Positions 37,239 to 43,941 of a stretch of DNA of 64,000 nt are shown here, in pieces. The translations under genes and the position numbers were made by a program. The notes under the pieces were generated by a model, which saw only the letters and a list, made by a program, of their open reading frames with translations, was not told the origin of the DNA and made no database searches. The stretch's first letter is position 1, and the number at the start of each line of letters is the position of its first letter. The DNA is from Lachnospiraceae bacterium (GTDB lineage Bacteria > Bacillota > Clostridia > Lachnospirales > Lachnospiraceae): the NCBI GenBank assembly GCA_910576385.1, contig CAJTIR010000002.1, positions 62,001-126,000 of the forward strand. The letters run 5' to 3'.

Positions 37239-38273
37239 TTAGTGCATTACTAAATACAGACCTGCACAGACTATATTGGGCAGGCAACATAAAGCTGTAC
37301 AAAAAAACTTTTTAAAATCTCTGTCCCTAATCACATGCAAAATACCAAAAATCCCCAACATAATGGCTCCTAACATAATCCCCATCGAAGAAACCAGACA
37401 ACAGGCACACATAAGCAAAAACAAAAAACACCAATCCGCAACAAACGCTCGCCCAGAAGCCAAATGCAGCATAATATAACTTATCATTGGTACCAATACT
37501 GCACAAAATACCGCTTTTCCCTGCCAAATACGTACCAAAGTAAACATTCCCTGTGTATATACTGTATAACCAGAAAATAGTATGATTAATATCACAAAAA
37601 ACAAAAAATACTCTGAAAGCTTGGAGACGTCAGGAAACAGCTTTCTGCCAACAAGTGCGTAGACTGTATATGACAAGACAATCAAAATTCCTGCCAAGAC
37701 AAGATGTGTGACAACTGCCGGATGTACGCCGCTGATTCTGCTTAAAAATGCAATAAAGGAAAAAAAGGGAGATAGTACATACCGTGAAGGGAGCTTTGCA
37801 AATTCCATTCCTGTATAAGGATCAATTGAAAAAATGGTATTTGTAGATACTGCTGTGGCAGCGGCTCCCACATAAAAAGCATCATCATCATCAATATGCA
37901 TATATCTTAGATAAATATAAGCTTGTCCCAAAATAAGCAGTACATTTCCCCATCCAATCAGAGCTTTGCTCCTTAAAGAAGATATACTCTGTTTTACCAT
38001 TGGAATAATCCGCTCTCTGCTCCTGACCACCCCTGCAATCATACACAGCACAATGATGCCGCCATACACCATACATAATAAATTCAGGCTTTTTTTCAGA
38101 TAAATCAAGGGCAGTACAATGATCTCAAAAATTCCCCATAAGATAATAAATCCTGCTCCCCAGTTAATAGCTATTCCATTGCGCTCTTCTGGAAGAAATC
38201 CTGTATACAGCATTCCCACTACCTCTGGAACTACCATAAGTATTAAAAATAAAACAATGATATTAATTGTCAT
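37239..38273 (-). CDS. Polytopic membrane protein (DUF6077-like), putative GT-C half
   Basis: A protein of 344 residues with about nine hydrophobic helices. A loop carries HIDDDDAFYVG, an acidic motif like those in the first outer loop of GT-C glycosyltransferases. It resembles Lachnospiraceae membrane proteins annotated DUF6077, which I recall only by general character. It lies upstream of and is coupled to 36421-37212. A role in adding a sugar from a polyprenyl-phosphate donor is possible but not shown. Confidence 0.6.
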   Translation of the reverse strand: MTINIIVLFLILMVVPEVVGMLYTGFLPEERNGIAINWGAGFIILWGIFEIIVLPLIYLKKSLNLLCMVYGGIIVLCMIAGVVRSRERIIPMVKQSISSLRSKALIGWGNVLLILGQAYIYLRYMHIDDDDAFYVGAAATAVSTNTIFSIDPYTGMEFAKLPSRYVLSPFFSFIAFLSRISGVHPAVVTHLVLAGILIVLSYTVYALVGRKLFPDVSKLSEYFLFFVILIILFSGYTVYTQGMFTLVRIWQGKAVFCAVLVPMISYIMLHLASGRAFVADWCFLFLLMCACCLVSSMGIMLGAIMLGIFGILHVIRDRDFKKFFCTALCCLPNIVCAGLYLVMH

Positions 38274-38358
38274 ATCTGTCTCCTATCAACTTTGTATTCA
38301 TTATCATTACAAACATGATACTTAATTATTCCTCTGCTGTCAATCTTTCCCTTTATAT

Positions 38359-38418
38359 AGACAAAATAAACAAAGGCCAATGCCTCACTGCAAAATAAAT
38401 GCAGAAGCCATCAGCCTT
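38359..38418 (-). terminator. Likely intrinsic terminator of the beta-helix gene
   Basis: On the minus strand an imperfect long hairpin (AAGGC...CTGCA, loop, TGCAG...GCCTT; plus coordinates 38373-38418, with G-U pairs and bulges) is followed by a T-rich run (plus 38359-38372). Confidence 0.5.
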
Positions 38419-38474
38419 AAAAGCTATTCTAGCAAATACTATTCCACAAATATCAGTTGGTTTGCAGAACAATC

Positions 38475-40868
38475 TTATTTGGTTTGGCATTTTATTACAG
38501 CGGAAGGTTTGCTGTATACTTTCATTCCATCCTGTACGATATAAGAGCGCACTGTAATATAATATGTCTTTTTCGCCTTTAATTTAGTTAATGTTACTTT
38601 TTTGCTTTTTTTACCAACAACATTCATGCTCTTAGATTTGGACATATTCGCCTTTGTTGCATATTCCACTTTATATCCAGATGCCTTTGATACAGGCTTC
38701 CATGTTACATTAACAGCCAACTTACCAGATGCTTTCGCCTTTATCTTTTTAACAGCCGTATTGTTTACATAAAATATTGTCCCTTGATCCACATGTAAAG
38801 AATACCTATTATCGGTGTTACCTTTGATTGTATTCTCAAATATCTCACCCTTGACTGCTTGAAAGCAAGATACAGGCTTCACAGTATTTGATATGGTGTT
38901 ACCCTTTATATACAGTTTACCCTTTTGAGCCCGAATACCAAAATATTTCTTATTGCCAGTAATTATATTGCCAACCAGTTTTACTGTATGTTTGCTATTA
39001 TCATTTCTTATATAGACAGCGTGTGCCTTTTTGACTTTTGAAATCGTATTAGAGGTAATGTCTACAGGTTTTTGAATGTTTACAATTCTTATTCCATAAT
39101 TTGTGGATTCTGTAATGGTATTTGCATTAATGCCCTTAGATACTTGAGAAGATTTTATATCTATTCCACATTCTCCACAATCTTTCATTGTATTACTGTC
39201 AATACCACTTTTTACGATACCATGATCCGAAACCAAAATCCCTGCACCTTTTACCGATGTGATTTTGTTATTCTTTATACTCTTCACATTTCCTTTTGTT
39301 TTTACGCAGATGCCTTGACCTTTGGCAGTTGTGATCGTATTTTTGCTGATTGAGCCAAGAACGACGCCTTGATCAGAAATTCGGATACCATCTGCGCCTG
39401 TATTTTTAATTGTGTTGCCTGTGATATCCTGTGCATAGGAAGCTTCCTTTACCAAAACACCGCCATCTCGAAAGGCACCAATCGTATTATCTTTTACTGT
39501 AACTCCCTTTGGAGCTGAATGCGCTCCACCATAGATGACAGCGCCGCCAACTTGGGTTTTGGCTTTCACCGCATCTTTTGACGGTTTTATTGTATTATTG
39601 CTAATCACGCTGTCATAGCAGCCCCTCGCACGAATTCCCACACCATTTGTTGTAATATTATTATTTGTTACGGTTACATTTGAAATTTCATAATTACCCT
39701 TAGTAAGTGTTGTGGTTTTTCCTCCTGGAGCGGCACATTTGAAACCTGATGGTATTGAGACACCATAAATCTCTATGCCATAAGAGCAGTTTGCCTTCAT
39801 GGAAGATGATGTCACAATTGTATTTTTGCTGACTACAGTATTTACATCTGTGCGTTTCTTTGCCGTATATACGCCTTCCGCCCGTTTATCTGCCGGATTG
39901 AGAAAATATGTACCAATCCTTTTTGATGATGTGGCCTTTCCCATATTTTGGACACAGATACCACGGCCGCCATTAATTGTATTATTCACAATTTCACAAT
40001 TATAATAATGATAGGCAACAATGGCTTCATCCGTCAAACCATCAAACGTATTATTAGAAATAACAATATTCTCAATATATACGCCGTCAATAGCTGTATG
40101 TGAACCAATTCCTCTTGACGCTTTTGTAAACGTATTTTCTGTAATCAAAACGTTCTTAGAAGGTGTTCCATCATATTTATAATTATGTCCTGAATCCGCA
40201 TCAGCAGTAATATCTAACTGCAGACATTCCCAGCCGCCGCAATAAGTATCATTCTTTATATCTGCGGCAGGGCGAACATTATTTTTAAATGTACATCCCT
40301 TCACTGTTAAACCGTCTATTGCTGATGCCTCAATCATATGATTATTTTCTTTTTTTTCGCCGACACTGCCATCAAACACACAGTCAATTACATTAATATT
40401 GGTTCCATGAATAAGATAAAAAATATTTGAGTAGTTCCCCTGTTTTCTAATCCATGTACCCCCGATAATGTTAATATTTTGATAATCAGAATACCCTGAG
40501 TGCTGAGCATCCTCCGGTAATCCTCCAGTACACAAGCTAACACCCGTTCCATGCCTTGTCAACTTTGCTCCTACCGCATAAATTGTTGTATTGCTATACA
40601 CTCTAGCCGCTGCGGAGAGTACATACTCCCCTTTCGGAATTACAATTACATAAGAATTTTTCTTATCATCTCTTGCAGTCTCTAAAAGAGTTTTAAGATT
40701 TGCAGAAATATCAGATGTACTTGTATCAACCGTGAGCACTATCGCATCCTTATTGATATATTCGTTATACTTGTCCTGAAAATTTGCTGTCTTAGCACGG
40801 CCATTTCCGTCTGTGACAAATAACACACACATTATAAATGTAAGAAAAACTTTCCATGTTCCTTGCAT
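38475..40868 (-). CDS. Exported right-handed beta-helix protein with Fn3-like C-terminus
   Basis: A protein of 797 residues with a signal peptide (about 1-25). Residues ~60-700 are a long parallel beta-helix: dozens of short units containing N-T-I or NNTI-type turns (for example SNNTI, ENTIKG), like PbH1 repeats of pectate-lyase-fold proteins. The last ~90 residues are an Fn3-like domain (ASGYKVEYAT, TYYITVRSY) also found at the end of the 32527-34749 product. Such proteins can be polysaccharide lyases, epimerases or binding proteins; no catalytic residues were recognised. AAAGGAG precedes the ATG. It sits 62 bases downstream of the fusion gene at 40931-43480. Confidence 0.8.
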   Translation of the reverse strand: MQGTWKVFLTFIMCVLFVTDGNGRAKTANFQDKYNEYINKDAIVLTVDTSTSDISANLKTLLETARDDKKNSYVIVIPKGEYVLSAAARVYSNTTIYAVGAKLTRHGTGVSLCTGGLPEDAQHSGYSDYQNINIIGGTWIRKQGNYSNIFYLIHGTNINVIDCVFDGSVGEKKENNHMIEASAIDGLTVKGCTFKNNVRPAADIKNDTYCGGWECLQLDITADADSGHNYKYDGTPSKNVLITENTFTKASRGIGSHTAIDGVYIENIVISNNTFDGLTDEAIVAYHYYNCEIVNNTINGGRGICVQNMGKATSSKRIGTYFLNPADKRAEGVYTAKKRTDVNTVVSKNTIVTSSSMKANCSYGIEIYGVSIPSGFKCAAPGGKTTTLTKGNYEISNVTVTNNNITTNGVGIRARGCYDSVISNNTIKPSKDAVKAKTQVGGAVIYGGAHSAPKGVTVKDNTIGAFRDGGVLVKEASYAQDITGNTIKNTGADGIRISDQGVVLGSISKNTITTAKGQGICVKTKGNVKSIKNNKITSVKGAGILVSDHGIVKSGIDSNTMKDCGECGIDIKSSQVSKGINANTITESTNYGIRIVNIQKPVDITSNTISKVKKAHAVYIRNDNSKHTVKLVGNIITGNKKYFGIRAQKGKLYIKGNTISNTVKPVSCFQAVKGEIFENTIKGNTDNRYSLHVDQGTIFYVNNTAVKKIKAKASGKLAVNVTWKPVSKASGYKVEYATKANMSKSKSMNVVGKKSKKVTLTKLKAKKTYYITVRSYIVQDGMKVYSKPSAVIKCQTK

Positions 40869-40930
40869 AAAACTCTCCTTTCCATCACCTTACTGTCGGC
40901 ATCATAAATAATCATTAAAACAACAACTTC

Positions 40931-43480
40931 TTATTTATTCATAAGTTCTTCAATTAGGCCGACAGCCCGTTCGGCAGAATGTCCGTCATCCACAGACTGC
41001 TTTTCCGACAGAAACGCCTCAACTTTTTGCAGATAAACATCATTGTCAAATTCTCTGATTTTTTGAAGCATTTCTTCACAACTGCTGCAAACAGGAAAAG
41101 GCGTCTCCTCAAGTGGATAATATAAACCTGTCACATCGTTGTATTGATCTAGATCTGCCGCATAGATAAAACCAGGCTTTCTGGTATTGACATAATCATA
41201 AATCCAACTGGAATAATCGGTGATACCTACATCAGTGACCAACATTAATTCCTGAATATCTGGATAATCTGTTACATCAAAAACAATACCCTGTTGTTCT
41301 TCTATTAAGGAACTGCCTGCTTTCTGCAGTAAAAATCTCGTCTTATAGTGCAGGCGCAGCATCACCACATAATCACCACCAAATTTGCTAGAAAATGTCT
41401 CGGTTAATTCCTTATAATCAATTTCTAAATCAGCAGCTTTGAGCCATTTTCTGTGGGTCGGCGCGAACAAAACCAATTTTTTATCTTTGGGAATTCCATA
41501 GCGTTCTAACAAAGCAGAACGAATAGGATCAATCGTTTGGGCGTTGTCTTGGAACAAGATATCGGTTCTTGCGTGACCATAGCGCGGCATTGGTACCCCC
41601 GACCAAAGCGCAGAGTTAAACACATCTTCTTCAAACTGTGAATTAATCAATACAAAATTTGTATTTTGATTTTCACGGCGGATCACATCTCTGCCGTGTT
41701 TTGTCTTACTTCTGCTAGCTGTAGAATTGTCCAATCGCTTAATGCCGAGAGAACCATGCATTGTCTGTACATGGTATTGTCCTGGCTTAATTTCAAATAG
41801 TTCTGAGAAACAGACGCCATTGTCGAGCCAAAGCTTCGCACTATATACCTCTCGTGCTGCATCTATGGTTTTTTTATTGATCGTTCGAATCTCTGGCGGA
41901 AATGCAGCAATATCGGTTCCAGCCTCCACCAGCCATATAATCTCATAGGGAAGCTTTCGACGGATCATTTCCTTACAAATGTACTTGGGATTACAGCTAA
42001 AGGAATTAGAAATAGAGGAAACCACAATTTTATTGTTGTCAATCTCCATCTTCTGCCGAGTAAGCGCCGTAAACAATTCAATTCGCATATATTGGATTTT
42101 ACTTGATAACTTACTTTTATATCTACGCAGAGATTTCATAAATTTTTTTGTGAATCTGCGTGGATATTTCATAACCTTTCCTGTAAATTTCTTTTTGAAT
42201 TTACGCAGCCGTTTCATCACCTTTTTGGGCATCTTTCGGATACTAAATTTTTTTAACTTTTTCCTCAGTCTTTTGTTGTAACGCCGCAGCAAAGTGGCAG
42301 ACTTCTCAAGAAAAGTTCTCTTGCCGTTGTCTAACATTTTAATTATTTTCTTTTCAGAATAGTTCGCGGACTCAGGCTCTAATTCAGCAGTCAAAGCATG
42401 ATCCAGCCATTGTCTGCCCTCAGCCTGCAGTTCCTTGAATCTTTTGTGAACCGCTTTCATATCCGCGGGTTCTTTGTCTAAAAAATCATTTTCTCTTACA
42501 TAATATTCCTCTAACCCAAAACGTTCGCAGACATCCCATACTTTCCCATTATATTTGCGGGTAAAAGCAAAAAATGGTGTCTGAAATATAATTGCAAAGC
42601 AAATTGCATGAAAGGAATTTGTAAAGACCATATCAGCATATTTAATCGCGGACAGAAATTCTTCAATTCCTGCATCAGGCAGACATTTTTGCAGTTCGTC
42701 GCTATCTTCTCTCAGTTTTGTAGATATTTCAAGTATTTTCAAATGATGGTCTTCGGCATACTGAACTGCACTTTTACGCAAAAGTTTATTGTTATCCACT
42801 GGCAAATACAACAAGAGATAATCTTCCTGCATGATTCTTGGTGCCGTAATACATTCATAATCCTCAGGATCTAGCAACATAACAGGATCGACAACATGCT
42901 GGACAACCTTGTTCGTATGTGCTTCCAGCAAGGGTTTTTGATAGGATTCCCTACAAGAGATAAAATGCACATTTTCCAATAACATGTCCAGTTGAGACTG
43001 ATGTTTTCGAGTCAACTGTGCATCCGCCATACTGGGTGCATATGCAATCCTGCGCTTGCCCCGCATACTGGGAGTGGAAAGGTAGAACACAGGATCAAGC
43101 CTGCCTCGTTTGGCATTCCATATGACGTCACTTTCACATAGTACCGTGTCATATGGAAGATCTGCAAAGGCAATCGTTTGCTGAATATATTTTTCTTTAG
43201 AGACAATCAAATGATTTTCAATAAAAGAATCAAATTTTTGCACACGGCGGAGGTACTTTTCCTTTAGCTCCTCCTCATTCTCACCCGCGTAATCCTCCGT
43301 TTTTTGGCTCATGGCATCATAGCGATCCCATCCCTCTATCTTAGGCATTGTATAGTCAATGACTTCTGTCTCAATGCCTTCTTTTTTCAAAAGATACTGC
43401 TGGGTTGCCCAAGTATGAAGCATTGCTCCATAATTAAAATCTGGTGCATTTATATTTAAGCTCAGTGTTCCAACTTTCAT
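40931..43480 (-). CDS. Fusion: polysaccharide pyruvyltransferase + CDP-glycerol glycerophosphotransferase-like (second copy)
   Basis: A protein of 849 residues. Residues 1-~365 are a pyruvyltransferase-family domain: FNYGAMLHTWATQQYL at the N-terminus and TNSFHAICFAIIF at about 285. Residues ~385-460 are a Lys/Arg-rich link with repeats of the KxxKxLRxxKxK kind. Residues ~465-849 are a PF04464 domain: QTMHGSLGIKR (about 574), GHARTD, APTHRK, LRLHYK and TDYSSWIYDY. It is arranged like the 14077-16449 protein, but the N-terminal halves are clearly different subfamilies, while the C-terminal half is close to the stand-alone 21835-23136 protein. It has its own promoter. Substrates are unknown. 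Confidence 0.86.
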   Translation of the reverse strand: MKVGTLSLNINAPDFNYGAMLHTWATQQYLLKKEGIETEVIDYTMPKIEGWDRYDAMSQKTEDYAGENEEELKEKYLRRVQKFDSFIENHLIVSKEKYIQQTIAFADLPYDTVLCESDVIWNAKRGRLDPVFYLSTPSMRGKRRIAYAPSMADAQLTRKHQSQLDMLLENVHFISCRESYQKPLLEAHTNKVVQHVVDPVMLLDPEDYECITAPRIMQEDYLLLYLPVDNNKLLRKSAVQYAEDHHLKILEISTKLREDSDELQKCLPDAGIEEFLSAIKYADMVFTNSFHAICFAIIFQTPFFAFTRKYNGKVWDVCERFGLEEYYVRENDFLDKEPADMKAVHKRFKELQAEGRQWLDHALTAELEPESANYSEKKIIKMLDNGKRTFLEKSATLLRRYNKRLRKKLKKFSIRKMPKKVMKRLRKFKKKFTGKVMKYPRRFTKKFMKSLRRYKSKLSSKIQYMRIELFTALTRQKMEIDNNKIVVSSISNSFSCNPKYICKEMIRRKLPYEIIWLVEAGTDIAAFPPEIRTINKKTIDAAREVYSAKLWLDNGVCFSELFEIKPGQYHVQTMHGSLGIKRLDNSTASRSKTKHGRDVIRRENQNTNFVLINSQFEEDVFNSALWSGVPMPRYGHARTDILFQDNAQTIDPIRSALLERYGIPKDKKLVLFAPTHRKWLKAADLEIDYKELTETFSSKFGGDYVVMLRLHYKTRFLLQKAGSSLIEEQQGIVFDVTDYPDIQELMLVTDVGITDYSSWIYDYVNTRKPGFIYAADLDQYNDVTGLYYPLEETPFPVCSSCEEMLQKIREFDNDVYLQKVEAFLSEKQSVDDGHSAERAVGLIEELMNK

Positions 43481-43503
43481 AGTGACAATCTTCCTTTCTG
43501 CTC

Positions 43504-43598
43504 ATGCCAGTTCTCTGGCATAATGGCATCTCAAGCTACCCCCATTTTCCGATATAATTCTGATTACTCGTATATGCGAGTTCTCCTGCATAATCGAA
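43504..43598 (-). promoter_or_regulatory. Leader hairpins and direct repeats before the 43480 start
   Basis: A perfect stem of ATGCCAG (43504-43510) and CTGGCAT (43515-43521) lies a few bases from the ribosome site (AAGGAAG). A second small stem, ACTCG/CGAGT, is at 43566-43581. Each hairpin is part of an imperfect direct repeat of about 22 bases. A role in control is possible. Confidence 0.35.
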
Positions 43599-43644
43599 AC
43601 ATATACTATTCCAATTGCTCTTATTTTATCCAAACATTATTCCG

Positions 43645-43673
43645 ATTATATCAAAAAATATATTAATTTGCAA
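43645..43673 (-). promoter_or_regulatory. Candidate sigma-A promoter for the 40931-43480 gene
   Basis: On the minus strand, TTGCAA (43668-43673), 17 bases and TATAAT (43645-43650). The hexamers and spacing equal those before the other fusion gene (13865-13893). The leader would be about 155 bases. Confidence 0.6.
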
Positions 43674-43782
43674 GGAAATATAGATTTGAGTTTCACCATT
43701 TTGCAATTCATAGTACCAAAAGGTTTCCATCAATATTTGAACGAATGAATATATTCGTGCGACCCGCCGCAGTGCGATAATT

Positions 43783-43832
43783 GTTTTTTATGTAATAGGA
43801 AATCCGAAGGAATTTCCTATTACATAAAAAAC
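43783..43832. repeat. Long perfect palindrome (21-base arms)
   Basis: Arm 43783-43803 begins GTTTTTTATG and ends GGAAAT; its exact complement is 43812-43832. With the CC/GG pairs next to the GAA loop the stem reaches about 23 pairs with one bulge. It overlaps the T-tract of the neighbouring terminator. It could be a small dispersed repeat or half of a bidirectional terminator. Confidence 0.8.
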
Positions 43833-43868
43833 AGCCCTATTTTACATATTCTTGTAAAACAGGACTGT
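43826..43868 (-). terminator. Intrinsic terminator of the 43942-46926 gene
   Basis: On the minus strand ACAGTCCTGTTTTAC pairs with GTAAAATAGGGCTGT (plus 43831-43868, 13 of 15 pairs), followed directly by six T residues. It lies about 75 bases after the stop codon. Confidence 0.85.
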
Positions 43869-43941
43869 ATGTGCTGCATTTACCTTGAAATTCAACTCTT
43901 GTAATTTTTATTCTAAATATAGCATCCTTTCAAGGGTCAAT

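Larger units (their letters stand above)
43481..43941. other. Intergenic region with terminator, long palindrome, promoter and repeats
   Basis: This 460-base gap separates two minus-strand genes. It holds the terminator of the upstream gene, a 50-base palindrome, the promoter of the fusion gene and a leader with hairpins and two imperfect copies of a motif around GTTCTC...GCATAAT (43506-43527 and 43576-43598). No small gene was seen. Confidence 0.6.

Noticed and set aside
36421-38273. The two membrane protein genes as one gene broken by a mutation
   Set aside because: The second has a strong AAAGGAGG site at good spacing and the first ends cleanly; a genuine two-gene arrangement is more likely.
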